DNA from: Leucocoprinus leucothites
Lineage: Eukaryota; Basidiomycota; Agaricomycetes; Agaricales; Agaricaceae
DNA length: 64,000 bases
NCBI GenBank assembly: GCA_013368445.1
Contig: JAACJO010000018.1
Span: 124,001-188,000 of the forward strand
Direction of reading: 5' to 3'
Below the pieces are notes generated by a model. The model was not told the origin of the DNA. It ran no database searches and saw only the letters and a list, made by a program, of their open reading frames with translations. A program made the position numbers and the translations under genes. Positions 24,878 to 36,924 of this stretch are shown here, one piece after another. The first letter of the stretch is position 1, and each line of letters opens with the position of its first letter.

Positions 24878-26234
24878 CGCTGAGGACGACGGCGGAAGCG
24901 TTGGTTATGACACCAGAGGAATTGTGTGATGTGATGTTATGAAGAACGCCGTCCGTGCGCGAGAAAGCCTCCGATTAGGTCCATTACCTTTTTTGGAATA
25001 CAAAAATAATGCGTATTTTTATCTAATCTTATCTCTTATTTACTTCGACCCCATCATGTGCGTGAACAGTGCTAGCAGGCTGATGCCTCTTTCTGTTCCG
25101 AGTTGTTGGTAACTCGTGCTTCCGTTCAATTTAGCCTTCACCTCTGTCGATCAGATTTTCAAAGACTAAACGCTCACACTTAGCTTAAATTCCAGAACGA
25201 ACATACTACCTCCATACTCCACTCAAGCGCTTTGGCAGCTGTTCCAGTCCAGGCGGCCTAGTGACTTCTAGTTAGATTATTGAGCGTTTGAATTTACATA
25301 GCCTTCAAGAGCATGGTGCTCGAATTTATCACTTGGCTTTCGGACGACAACAATCACTCTCGTCTAGACACATGACGTCCTCTTGCCAGGTCAGGAGGTA
25401 TTTTGCTGGACCCACTCACGGAACACCCATCCGGAACTAAGTAACTTATCGTACTTCAAAGTCACACCATTCAGTTTCAGTTGGTCCGCTCCCAGAAAAT
25501 GAAGTACCACAGACCCCGCATTTATCCTGTCATCTACGGCGATTTAGGACACAATAGCAAGCATAGTTCATGGCGTTTTAGACATTTGCACTCCAAGGCA
25601 CTGCGGTCGCCTCACCTTTCGCGCACCACCACTACCCCTTTGCGCACCCTCGGCGGCCAAATCCTCAGCTTTCTTCTCGCTCTCTTTGCACAAACTTTTG
25701 AACATCAGGACACATTAATCTACCATTTTTTGCAGTTTTTTGAAGTGTACAGCTTCAATACGGTGGTGGCAGATGTGTGACCCGCGAAGGGGGTGGTTGG
25801 TGCACAAAAGGTGGGGTGACCATAGTAGTGAAGTAAATTGGAGCATCGTTAGCCATCGAAAAACTCATCTTATCTGACCTTCGGAGCGTTTCACGGCCCT
25901 ATACCATAGTAAGCCAAATTCCATCAGTTCAGCCACCTATCCTCGCTTTTTCTCTTCAGTACGCCACACAATGCTCGTTTAGACTCCATAAGTAAGTGCC
26001 GAGCTCAAGCCGAACTCAATTTACCAAGCGGCTCTTAGAGCTCCGACTCGGAAAACCCCACACTCACCCACACCCATCCTACCCTGCTACGCCTCACCGA
26101 CGATCGCAAAGAAAACAGCCAACACATGTAGATAGATATCATACAATACAATGCAATAAGTAAGGAACCACATAATTTACCTCAAAATGTCCTCCAATCT
26201 GAACAATAAAATAAAAATAAATAAAGTACTAAGA
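24878..26234. other. Intergenic region between the Sds3-like gene and DUF6533 gene 1
   Basis: No supportable gene. It should hold the promoter of the Sds3-like gene and the 3' region of the first DUF6533 gene. The longest open frame (25481-25780) has no splice partners and no recognisable motifs. Confidence 0.5.
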
Positions 26235-28007
26235 TCATTCGATCCCAGTATTCAAATCACTCCGCGTCGCCACTCCTGCAAACTGGAGTGATGTAACCAT
26301 ACTTATCTGCTGTTCAATGCGATACAATCGACGTGTGTGCAGGATCATTCTCGTTGACAGAATCATACGAATAACCAACCATGGCCTGCAAAATACATAT
26401 CCAAACCGGCGGCATGGAGTGAGAGTTGCAGATCGTTACCATCGTGAGTGCCTGCGCTGAGTGGCGTTGGAGTAAAAGGAGACTTACGGTACCATCAGAA
26501 ATAGGTGTCGAGGCTGGTAAGTAAAAGCCGAGTCAATACCAGGCTTTCTTTGACGCATCTACACTCACCTCGTGCACATTCACCACTAAACAGACAGCAG
26601 ATATAACTGAATAATGGTCAAACAAATAAGGATCCCTCTTCTTTACACTCGAGAGCCCACAGTGACGTACTGAATTGGTAGAAATAAAATAGTACACCTA
26701 TCGTAAAAACCATGGCGTTAATCCGATTCCGATCGGTCATAAAAGAACAGCTTCACACACACCTTCACGATGTACCTGATGCATCAAACTTGAACTTCCT
26801 CCCTGCCCTCGTCTTGGCCTTGTTCTGTCTTTACACACACACAAGTATAAACCTTCTGCACCCGAATCATCACCAAGATGGCAAGAACAAAAAAAACTCA
26901 CATATCTGAATGGTGGGGATCAACGCCATCGCAAGAACGACTAGAAAAAAATACGGCTCAGAAGGGGATGCCAACGCAATGGGGAAATCGACACAAAGTG
27001 GCGGTGGCTTACTGAAGTCCGGACATAAGTTGACAATGTACAAAATATAGGTGCTTGTTAAGCTCGTATGAAACGAGCAGCCACTCAAGTCACCAGGAAG
27101 CGCCACAAAGTGATCTGTCCAACAAGATCAATAGCTGAAACTCTGAAGGAGAATAAACTGAGGCACGTACAAACGTTCGTATGATAGCTTTGGGCAGCAA
27201 AAACCATCTGGAATACAGTGACCCCAATGAATAATGTGAACAATCCTGTCAGGACCCTTTTGTCGTTACCCCACATTACCCACAGGCGCAGGCAGAGTAC
27301 AGCTGGAATGTGGACGCGGGCTCAGTTCGGCGCGCAGGAAGCTCGACGAAGAATTAGCGACCCACAATCGGAGAGAAGCATCCCGACTAACGTCATATCT
27401 ACAAGAAAGTCAAGCAGTCAGCGTGCCCCTTGCTAAAAATACCTGACATCGAACTTACATCCAAACGCCTCCCCCAACCGCTGACAGTCCACCTCCCAAC
27501 CTGGTTTTATCGTACCCATCACTATTCCATTCCACAAATCAGGACGCCGCCAAGATACCAAAACGGAGGATTTTCGGACTGACGGATTTGCTGCACCACA
27601 AAATTTGGTACAATAAAGTACCGATCCAGCAGAAACACCAATTTCATCATCGTAAATCGTGACTTCCACACAAGCTCCAACTCTTGAGACAATGTCAAGA
27701 GGTAATCAAAAACCTAGACCAAGAACAGAAAAACAATCAAACACGGGTCATACACAAGAAGCAGAAAGACAATTTGGCTGCTTACATAGAGCGCTAATGC
27801 GACGCCTTTAGAAGAGAGCCGATGATCGTAAGTACACCACAGGATCGGATTCTACAGAACAATACACCCCCACCATCGAGATACTAGACAAAAGGCAAAC
27901 GATAGAAAATCAACATAAGGCGGCTGGGCGGCTTTGACAATAATCCGGCAACTCACCTTGTATAACTGAATCTGGCTCAAATCCTGAGCAAGCTTCCCAA
28001 CATCCAT
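26235..28007 (-). CDS. DUF6533 multipass membrane protein, copy 1
   Basis: Member of a basidiomycete membrane family of unknown function with about seven predicted membrane spans. Exon 1 (27957-28007) reads MDVGKLAQDLSQIQLYK. It is followed by a 10-nt exon (27874-27883) and a 20-nt exon (27786-27805), together giving YLDGVALALY, then the family hallmark VFDYLLTLSQELELVWKSRF, FLLDRYFIVPNFVVQQ. Later exons give RLWVMWGNDKRVLTGLF, GCSFHTSLTSTYILYIVNL, VVLAMALIPTIQ and GVLFYFYQF. The last exon has RMILSTRMILHTRRLYRI and stops at 26235. Copies 2 and 3 share this architecture and the TRMILHTR tail. Frame is kept through all junctions I checked, so it looks intact. Exact ends of some middle exons are uncertain. 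A receptor-like role is only a guess from topology. Confidence 0.85.
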
Positions 28008-30609
28008 ACTCAATAGCCCCCTTGGGCACTTGTCAGTTTGAGAGGACAGGAAGGGCAAAAGTAGACCGCATGCAATAAATTATTCTTATATATAAGGCCC
28101 GGGGTACTGCGCCAACATAACAGTAGTTGACATCCAGTACATTAGCACCCCTGAGCCTGTGATCTCCCATCACCATTACCAAAGAAATCTAGAAGTCATT
28201 AAGACCCTCCAACAGCGCGCCATTCCTGCTTTTCCATTTTGGAATGTAGAGTTGCACTGCGTTGGAATATTTTATGCCATTGAGCCCGGCGAGACAACTA
28301 GCGTTCGTAGCCCTTAGGCACCAGGTTGCTTCCAGGCGCCAATGCCAAATGGAAAGAAACAGAAGTCTGCACCCGAGGCCCAAGCGCTGGCCATGTGTCT
28401 GGTGGAGGCTGATAGAGGTGGAAAAACACGAACATGCAGCTTCAATGAGGCGTCGACTTGGGATACAGCCACTGGGCTTTGCGCGTGGGTCGTTTCATCA
28501 GTGTAGAGCGCGCCCCGGACCTCGCCAATTCGGATGCGATGAGCGATGGCGAAACAGGGTTAAGCAGTAAGCGTCTGTCATCGTAAGACGGTCAAAGTTC
28601 CTTTCGGACTCCAGCGAAGGGCCCTTCCAAGAGCCCTTGAATGTCAGAATTTGTGTTGCCTTGGCGGAAATTCCCGCCGTTTACTGAATATATGGTTGAG
28701 TAACCGATCATGATGACAGTATTCGTTGTGTAACCTGCATTAGGGAAATACATAGTTCCAGATTGTTCCTCATTCACCAACATGAAACGCGTCTTTCTTT
28801 CGTTTTTGATCGGCTCAGGCGTCTTACGGTCCTATTCATTTTGGAGATCACTACATTCGCTGAATCCGTAGCGGACAGCCCTATTGTGTTCGGCCTGTCG
28901 AAGTCCGAAGGCCGAGATCGCAATAAGTACCGGGACATAGCAGTACGTTCGATGCAGTGTCGCAAGCTTCAAGAAGACGTCGTGGTGGTTCATCGTATCT
29001 ATGAACAAGTCTCTCAGAACGTTCCACCGGCGATGCCTTGGGCGTTGAAAAAGGCTACCAATAAACGGGCATGAGGAATCTTCCTTGTCAATGAAATTGT
29101 GTATACCATAATGTCGGTTTGCAATTAAACTAAATTGTTACAAGAACGCTCAGCGCTCGTCCGACATACCCTTTTACAACCTCTTGATTTCCACTTAAAG
29201 CTCAAACTCAATCCGTGGCTCCATTCGTATCAAAAAACTGTCGCCCAAGATCATATTCAGTGGGGGTTCGCGCCCTCCGGAAAGTGAGCCCATCTTTTGC
29301 TACCAACAGTGCTTCCAGTCAAAATATGGAACTAGATGGTTTTCGATACGGTTGGCTTGTTCTTTGGTACTTCTGACATCTTTTGAAACAGAAAAGTAGA
29401 AGGATAGCGAGTAACATGGGGGCGCCAGCACGTGTTCATAGCAATGCTTAATATCGCTAGTGTGGACAAATTTGGACTCGAAAGCTTCAATTTCTATCTT
29501 TTTAATCGCGCCAGATCATTGTCCTTCAAGTCGTCGCACTTGTGGCGTCAATCGCATCCGACTGATCAATGATCAGTGATATTAAACCGCCCATTATTTT
29601 GATCGTCGAGTCGGCACAAAACGTTCACATGGACGGTGCGCCCATAGTGTCTAGCGTTCCGGGCAGGCACTGAGGCCAGATGTATTTTTGTCACGAAACC
29701 AGTACGGTCCTCCGAGTCTGCTGCGTGTTGGTATAGATATTGAATGATTCTGGGGAGCCGGTCTGTCGGTATTTTACCCATTGGTACTCGAAGCACTGGG
29801 TGACCGTACAAATCCAAGACTACTGCCAGACACACTGGGTAAACAGGATCTCATGCTACCATGAGGCTGGTATCACTTTTTTTCGCGGGGAAAACTGAGA
29901 AGAGACGTCGAGCACAATTATTCTTGAGATTTGAAGTGAATATATGAAGGAAATTATCTCTTCTATATATACAGGCAAAATTCTGAGAGATAATCAAGTG
30001 GTATACTGTACCCTGCGGTACGAAAGTCACCAAGCTTGATGGTCCCAAAGCGAATGTAACTGGACATACAACCGAGTTGCATTGAAGTGTTCTAGCCCTA
30101 CAGGCCCACCCATCGCATCAGAAGGGAAAGATTCAATGACTTGGAAACCAGTCAGGTACGGCGGTGAACAGGAACAGACGGAGGCGTTGATAACCCGCGA
30201 CATCGTAGCCGCCAGGCGCTTAATGTAGGTTCTTTCCAGAAACCCACCCGCTCTAAAGCCTCACATTGCTCGAAGTTCCCGTTGAATTACTCGCCCGTTT
30301 ATAAACGAATATCATCAAAGGTTAATATTCTCTGCTTTAATCCTGCCACTCTATCTCTGACCCTCTCCCCCGTCCCCCGAATTCGTCGTGTTCAGCAGAA
30401 AATCGAGGCATAGGTTGTAATGATGGATCTTGAACTGTTATTTGGGCGTTATTGGGTTCCTTGTGACTCGGCAAAGAGAAAATCGCATGGTGAGGTGACT
30501 GTACACCACCCTGTTGAGATGGCTGCACATCGCCCTATTGTACCCAAATTTCCGGTGCTATAGACAGCATTGAAGAGAATAGAACAAGGCCGTACTTTGC
30601 TTCCATCCG
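28008..30609. other. Intergenic region between DUF6533 copies 1 and 2
   Basis: No gene I can support, apart from the promoter of copy 1. Open frames at 28592-28783, 28763-29074, 29566-29835 and 30337-30528 show no motif and no convincing splice partners. Decayed gene remnants are possible but not demonstrable by eye. Confidence 0.45.
28085..28096 (-). promoter_or_regulatory. TATA-box candidate for DUF6533 copy 1
   Basis: Palindromic CTTATATATAAG about 78 nt upstream of the start codon at 28007, a plausible core promoter distance for a fungal gene. Copies 2 and 3 have TATA-like elements at similar distances. Confidence 0.55.
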
Positions 30610-32203
30610 TCAAGGGATCGACTCGTTCAAGGTTGACCTACACAAGTGTGATGGTTGGGCTACGTTTTTATATAGCTGACGGGTGTGAAGAATCATTCTC
30701 GTCGAGGTGATCACTCGGACGACCATATATGGCCTACGAGTTTGACAGGTATTCAGCAAAGGAATAATTAAAATTCGAAGCGACTGACGGGAGAAGCAGA
30801 AAGGTGTTTGAAGGCTGCAATACACATGACTCATCAGCCACCAAGGAAGACCGAGAAGAATAGACCTTGACTAACCGTTCTGACTACTAGGGCATAACAA
30901 AGAGAGCTCAGCCCTAAGGTATCAGCCAGGCGTTAGGTAGTGATTTCTCATGGTGAATATCTGTATTACCGAAAACGTAGGCGTAGAATAAGATTCCTAT
31001 AGGAAGCAACGGTGAGAAAAATGGAGGGATTGAGATCAGATAGAGGAATCACCTTCGTGATAAACTTGGTACAGCAAACTCCCTCGCGTTAGCCACCCTC
31101 TTGTGGAGATATCTTTCCCACATTGTGAGTCTGAGATCATCCAAGTACTTATTTCACTCACACAATCTAATTGTCGGGACAGAGGCCAAAATAACCATCA
31201 CTGATAGCTTTGATTAAGTATTGTTCGACTTGCTTTGGGGAAGTTTTCACCGTACCGAAATCTACTGTCAAAGTCACCAGGTAGGCAACACCTGCGTGAT
31301 TCACTCGAGCGTCGAAGACACAACCTTTAGACAAGTGACTGAGCAGGGGATCGAAGGTGTCTGTCCGAACTTGTGTGTCAGTGGTCGATGTCAATGAGCT
31401 GATAAATCGGAGTTATGGCTTACAGTCTCCTGTTCTGAAGGCCATCTCGGCGTCATATTGCTGCCAGAGCGCAGTTCCAATGAACATGGATAACACGGTG
31501 ATAAAAAGCCATTTATTATTTCCCCACATAGCCCAAAGACGGAGGGAGAGAATGGCTGGAGGCGTATATTAGTCCCCTGCTTCATTTGTGAAGTCGCTTG
31601 CGAGGCAACCACATACCTTCTGAGAGAAGTAATTCAATCGTACATAGATCTAGAGAGCGAATAAGCTTCTCAGACGATGGGTTTCGGGAGGAGGTGTATC
31701 TCACAATCCCAAGCGCGTGCAAGGCCTTGGCAATTAAGGCCTCGATCCCACTCGACGGTACCTATAACTGAGAAAACCCAACGATAAGCACTCCCCAAGG
31801 TAAGGCACGGTTTGCTACATACGGAATTGTTGCATGAGGAAGTTCGCTACCATGAGGTACCGATCCATAAGGAAAAGAAATTTCATCCAAGTCCATCTCG
31901 AAGCCCAGACCAAGGAGATCTCTTGGTCGATTGTCAGCAGGTAGTCAAAAACCTGAGAGCAGAGATCAGCATCGATATGCTTGCACTGTATGCCAACATA
32001 CATAAAGCGTGAGCGCTGCGGCTTGAAAACGAAACGGCTATATGTCACTAGGAGGGAGCGGAGGACGCAAGTGTTCGTACCATTGACGAGCTAGCATATA
32101 CCAAAAACATGAGGTCCAAAGGCAAGAGCGTTGGGGTATAAATGCTTACCTGATATATCTGAAACTGATGCAAGCTTTCAGCATAATTTGTCTCAGAGGA
32201 CAT
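30610..32203 (-). CDS. DUF6533 multipass membrane protein, copy 2
   Basis: Paralogue of copies 1 and 3. Exon 1 (32150-32203) is MSSETNYAESLHQFQIYQ. A 10-nt exon (32081-32090) and a 20-nt exon (32002-32021) give LVNAAALTLY. Then come VFDYLLTIDQEISLVWASRW and FLFLMDRYLMVANFLMQQF. A later exon reads on the minus strand SLRLWAMWGNNKWLF, and another GCVFDARVNHAGVAYLVTLTVDF, aligned with GCSFHTSLTSTYILYIVNL of copy 1. The tail is VITSTRMILHTRQLYKNVA, ending at a stop at 30610. The product should be an integral membrane protein of unknown function. The exon between the TVDF block and the tail is not clearly resolved, and a C-terminal extension through 30337-30528 cannot be excluded. More diverged from copies 1 and 3 than they are from each other. 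Confidence 0.8.
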
Positions 32204-33613
32204 ACTCTAGAGCAAAGAAGGGAAGATATACGAAGCGAAGTGCTTTTAAGACGGACAGATATAAGGGTTCCAGGCCCACAGGGGTTGCCGACCCGTGATA
32301 TTTTGCCTATTTGTGGTCTTGTAGTAACAGGTACCGAGAGGTCGTTCGCGGAAGGGCCCTTGTGAGTTGATGCGAAAATCACGGAGCTCCACCGCCGCAA
32401 GTGTTATGTTGTCGAAGCAGCCTTCAAAGGTTGGTTCGACCCAACTCTCCGAGAAGAATCGAAAACTATGCACTAGATATCATAGGTTGGCGTGCAACGC
32501 ACTGGGGCATCTAAGAAGGTTCTAGCATCACTTGATTGAGCTATCTCTCTTCGATTGGAAGCGGCGGACATGCAGGACTGTCAGAACAATGGTTCGGTCG
32601 AATCCGGAAAACTGGCCATCAGGGGCTCTTGATAGTAGGAAAACCATGTCAAGCTTCAAGCATCAAATTTGGCGCTGATGGATCCGAGTCGGTGTCGTGG
32701 ATTAATTAAGTAATATTTCATGGATTCGGTTTAAAATTTACATCGATAAAGGTGGGAGTAGCTCGTACATGAGCATCAAAGAGAATGTTGAGTGGCTTTT
32801 TATTGGCAATTTAAACTGGTAAAATGAGGACTAAACGCTGAATTTGGCTGAGCGATGTAACGGAGGCCCGAATCGCCAATTAGAACCAAGATATCACAAA
32901 ATCTATGGGCTTTAGAAATATGAATTGAGCAGGGCTCTTGGCTTTGGATGCACCCAGGGATCTTAAAACAGTTGTGCCCTTGAAAATTGATAGGTCACCG
33001 GACAAGAAAGATGCCTTGAAGTGCAGAAAACATATCTCCAAGAGAGCCAGTGAATAATATCTACCGTAAGCTTATTCAAGCACAACACATTGCCGTACCG
33101 CGTATAGTCTGACATTGACATGTGTCGCCACCAACTTCATAAAAAGACACACGAAGAAGCTGACCCCGGGAGGCTAGGTTTGGCATGTCGGAGAACTACC
33201 GGATAGAGTATCCACGGGCGCTCACTAATTGCTGGTGAGCGTCCTCCACTAATGCAATCGATAGCCAGATTGGATAACGGGAATCAAGCCACATGGAAAA
33301 AGCCGACACCTCTTTGATTCTGGATGCGGCCTCCGTCCCGTCTCATGAGTACCAGTTGAGAATACCTAGTATGTAAGCACAGGGAGTAAGAGATCGGACT
33401 GTCAGGTTCACAGTGCACAAGCAAGCACCAGGATAGCGGGTGTAACACTCCTGCTCATCAGTGCCTAGAACTCTTACTACACGCCAAACAATTTGACAAA
33501 TCTTATCGATTACAACATGGCGCAGCCGCGCTCAGCAAAACCCAGTATATTGACTAGTATGACAGAAAGCCCCTATCCAACCATGAAAGCAATAAGCAAA
33601 ACAACCAAGCAAA
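32204..33613. other. Intergenic region between DUF6533 copy 2 and RTF1
   Basis: No supportable gene. A TTATATCT element about 57 nt upstream of the copy 2 start may serve as its TATA box. The remainder should hold the RTF1 3' region; AT-rich stretches near 32.7-33.1 kb have no coding signal. Confidence 0.5.
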
Positions 33614-35661
33614 CTAGAAATCCCCCAAGTCAACATCAACTGCGTCGATGATGGACGCCTCGAAAGTCTTAGCACCTCCATTAGTCTTGCCAGATAATGC
33701 CGAAGGAGGAAGAGGTGATGCCCGAGCCGATTGAGATGGCTGTGGCGTCCCACCTGCTGGTGTGCCCGGCCTATCACTCCGAGGTCAATAAAAGGTGGGC
33801 CACAAAAAAATCTTTGATGAAACGTCAGCCAAACGAACCTTGAAGTTGTTGGCGTTGCCGAGTTGAACATCCGCGGCACAGTCTTTAACCTTGCGCTAGG
33901 ATCGAGCACAGGTACCGGCGACCCAGCAGCCGCCAACTTCCTTTCCCTCCGCTTTCTATCAGCTTCAGCGATCTCTGCTTTCCTTACAGCCTCTATGTTC
34001 GCTCTCCGGTTTCTTTCGTTCACCTTGGCCAATAGGTCTGCAGCCTCTTCGGAATGTCGAGGTTTTGCTGGAGAACCAAGTGCAGCCAGTTGAGCATCAA
34101 TCTGCGCGACTTCGTCAGGTTCGTTTCGACGCAGTGCGAGGGTACGAGCGGCGTTTAGCCTTGAACGCTCCACTGTGACCATTCCCAACGATTTCCCAGA
34201 CTGGAGCTGGGACTTGCGAGCGAGCATGGCGCTAACGTCACTCTGGGGTATCTTAAGTTTCACAAATAAAGCTGGGTGGGAGATACGACCCACCTCTGTC
34301 ATGGGCTGTGTCGATAGTTTTAATAGTTGTGCAGCCTTCTGCTCAATACCGCGTTTTGTCGGGAGCTTGATATCATCCGTGGCGAGAGTAGCCTTCCAGA
34401 AGTTGAACTCTTGCTAGTCAATGTTCAGCAACAAATCCCCTCGTGTACTCAAAAAAAAAAAAACGTACAAGCGTGAATTTCCCATTTGACACCTTATCCA
34501 TTGGGTAGACGCGCACAGATTTGGACAACTTGAGCTCCAAAGCTTGATTCACGGACTTGTCCTCGATCTTGTAAGGTTTCACAAAATCGGCGGCAGGGTC
34601 TTGGGATACAATAAGTGTACGGAGTGTAAGGAACATGATAGATGCGTACTCTGAACTTCGCAAATTCGATATACTGGTTTGTTATCGTCGTTTCCGACCA
34701 AGTATCGTACCCATGCACCTGGACAACAATTAGCCTGAACAGAAGGCTAGGAGCAGAGTAGAGAACCTTTCACATAGTCCTCAAACCATGGTGCCAGTGC
34801 GTGCTTGACAAGTTGATCTCTGGACAACCGACATTTCTCAAGGTCATCCAGCGTGATGGGCTCGCTCTCTACTGATGTTGGTTTGTTAAATATCCGTCCA
34901 ACCTTCTCTTCTTCCTGTTCGAACTTGGTAATTTGACCATCTTCGGATTCACCGTCCGAAATCTCCATGTCCATTGGAGACGACGAGCGGTCACGTTTAG
35001 GAGAAGAATGCTATATAATTGGTTGAGTGGGTAGTCATTAGGGGATGATGATGCGATTTACCCTCTTCCTCTCGTCCTTTGCTTTTCGCTTTGCTTTGAG
35101 TTCTGCAAGCTTGCTGGTCTTCTCCTTTGTTGCGCCTCTCGCTGTGTGTTGGCCTGCACACTGACTTTAAAAAAGTTTCATAAGTTGTATCGGTATTCCT
35201 CACGCTTGGCGGCCTTAGCCACACTGTCCTCCGCTCCGCCTCCTCGTTGCTGTTGAACCATCTGGGAAAGTAGGCGTTTATCCAATAGTTGCTGTTTCTC
35301 CTCCAGTCGCTGTGCAAGGATATCTTCTCTCTCGACCTCTGACATTTGGAGGAGGCTAAGCAGGGGGTCATCAGCATTAGAAGGATGAAATTGTTATGTC
35401 GTACGTACTGTTGTCTGTCTTTCTCATCTTTATATTTCCCCTCGAGGGGATACGGGTCGTCCTCTTCCTCTCCGCTCCCTGCTGCATGGTCTTCGTCGCT
35501 AGTCGCCAGGTGACTGTCAGGCAATTATTAATGGTCTTCAATGGGTGTAAGTCTACTTACTCCTCCTTGCGCCGCTTGTTGGACTTGGAAGAGTGAGGCT
35601 TTTTGCGCTTCTTCTCTCCGGCTCCGGCAAGCTCAAGAATCTCATCATCGAGGTCGGACAT
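33614..35661 (-). CDS. RTF1: RNA polymerase-associated protein Rtf1 (Paf1 complex, Plus3 domain)
   Basis: Nuclear elongation factor that rides with RNA polymerase II and promotes histone H2B ubiquitination. The N-terminus MSDLDDEILELAGAGEKKRK is followed by an acidic/basic region (DSHLATSDEDHAAGSGEEED, PYPLEGKYKDEKDRQQ, SEVEREDILAQRLEE). This stretch includes the conserved ERE-DIL-RLEE element of Rtf1. The Plus3 domain runs from EPITLDDLEKCRLSRDQLVK and APWFEDYVKG across an intron to GAWVRYLVGNDDNKPVYRICE, then PYKIEDKSVNQALELK and EFNFWKATL. A C-terminal coiled-coil region (ERSRLNAARTLALRRNEPDE) and a Ser/Pro tail end FEASIIDAVDVDLGDF at 33614. Domain order and length fit the family. It is divergent from OPI10 across 364 bp, likely sharing a promoter region. 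Confidence 0.95.
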
Positions 35662-36025
35662 CCTATGGTTGTAATGGTGAAGAGTTAAGGGTCAAGCTCG
35701 GGTCAAGTCATGGTGTATGAAATGCACCAGTTGTGACGGAGGACTGTTGGTCCGAAGTTCCCACGGACTGTACCTGTGTAGCGGTGTTCCGACTCCAGGA
35801 CTCTAGCATGCTACTAACCTTGACCTGTCCTTGGCGAACCTTTCTGGGTCTTGTTGAGGCGACCAGATGATTTTACTACAAAGAGGCTCAGCAGGAAGAA
35901 CCCGAGCCAACAAAGAATATTGCCACAACACTTGACTCCCCGGACTGATGTAGGCCTTCACCAAAAGAGGCACTGTACGCTGATGTCAACTTTTGTGTCT
36001 GAATCTCTCCTTCGAACTACTCACC
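35662..36025. promoter_or_regulatory. Bidirectional intergenic promoter region, RTF1 / OPI10
   Basis: The 364 bp between two divergent start codons must hold both core promoters. I see no clear TATA element, consistent with two housekeeping genes. Confidence 0.6.
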
Positions 36026-36752
36026 ATGTTTGGCTGCTGCGTCGCTGGTCGCCTCCTACAAACCAACCTCCAGCAAATCGACGAGACTCACGCATTATTT
36101 GAGCTTCCACATGCGAGCGTAATAAATCATGTGTGTGTCTTTTTGCTTGGGACAGGTGTGTCGTCTCCAAATGATACCATCACTAGCCTGATTCATCTCG
36201 CCCATCCATTCGCAGTGCCTTTCCCCGATGGATATGCCGCAACTGTACACTTCTTTTGGCCAGGAAAGGGCTTTCAGCTTTTGGGAATGCAAGTATTATT
36301 CTCTTGTTTCTTAATCTTCTTCTGATAAAGTTGCCATTAGGCTCTCCAACGAAAAACCCTCTGCTGTCTTCCGCCTCCGTGGCACCTTCACCTCTACACC
36401 AGCCTCAGATCATACACAAAACGCATTCACTACTACTGCGGTGCACAACTCCGATGCGGAGGTGACAGCGGTCCTTGGTATCTCCATCGAAACCATCGAG
36501 CAAGTACAGATACAGATGTCGACCCTCAATTCTGCTTTGGTCAAGAGCGCTCCGAACCTCACGAAAGACCCATCTCTCCTCGCGAGCCGTATCATCAATC
36601 ACCTTTTCAATTACGTTTCAAGTTTCGTTGATGCTTCGGGAACTATGACACCAAACGTCATGGTCCCTATGAGCATCATAACCAAATGGTACGAAAGCTT
36701 CTCGAACAAGATAAAAGCAGGGGGTATCGGGTTCCTAGAGCGTAGTGAATAA
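36026..36752 (+). CDS. OPI10: Hikeshi/Opi10 family protein (Hsp70 nuclear import factor)
   Basis: Small conserved eukaryotic protein; the human homologue Hikeshi carries Hsp70 into the nucleus during heat stress, and the yeast homologue is Opi10. Three exons: 36026-36155, 36216-36288 and 36341-36752, giving 204 residues, matching the family length of about 200. Motifs: MFGCCVAGRLLQTNLQQ at the start, FELPHASVINHVCVFLLGT, VPFPDGYAATVHFFWP, QLLGMLSNEKPSAVFRLRG, LGISIETIEQ and a C-terminal ITKWYESFSNKI. The second intron (36289-36340) starts with GCAAGT instead of GT and ends in TTAG; splicing there restores the conserved GM-LSNEKPSA junction exactly, so it is a GC-AG intron. The start is the first ATG matching the family's MFGC N-terminus. 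Confidence 0.96.
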
Positions 36753-36829
36753 GAATCTCGTATTCAGATATTTTGGTCTGTGATCAGGGCTGTTCCTGAT
36801 CAATTAGGAATTGTGCTTGTCATTATCAA

Positions 36830-36914
36830 GGCCGCCTGGCGAAATGGCATCGCGTCTGACTACGATACTATTCTTGTAATCAGGAGATTGTAGGTTCGAC
36901 CCCTGCGGTGGTCA
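36830..36914 (+). tRNA. tRNA-Arg(ACG) with a short intron
   Basis: The sequence folds as a cloverleaf. The acceptor stem GGCCGCC pairs with GGTGGTC, with two G-U pairs. The D arm has GCG/CGC closing a loop containing GG. The anticodon stem TCTGA pairs with TCAGG, and the T stem GTAGG pairs with CCTGC around loop TTCGACC. The anticodon loop reads CTACGA, giving anticodon ACG, followed by a 13-nt intron (TACTATTCTTGTA) between positions 37 and 38, the canonical nuclear tRNA intron site. Mature length is 72 nt counting the discriminator A at 36914. A run of five T's starts at 36920. It lies 77 nt past the OPI10 stop codon on the same strand. Confidence 0.92.
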
Positions 36915-36919
36915 TTGCC

Positions 36920-36924
36920 TTTTT
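36920..36924 (+). terminator. RNA polymerase III terminator of tRNA-Arg
   Basis: Run of five T's six nt after the tRNA 3' end, the usual Pol III stop signal. Confidence 0.75.

Noticed and set aside
24129..24929. 266-codon plus-strand open frame over exon 1 of the Sds3-like gene
   Set aside because: It is a Ser/Pro-rich translation of the complement of an acidic Glu/Ser-rich coding exon, typical of a shadow frame.
28592..29835. Cluster of short open frames between DUF6533 copies 1 and 2 as a degraded gene
   Set aside because: Frames are on mixed strands, lack motifs and cannot be joined by plausible introns.
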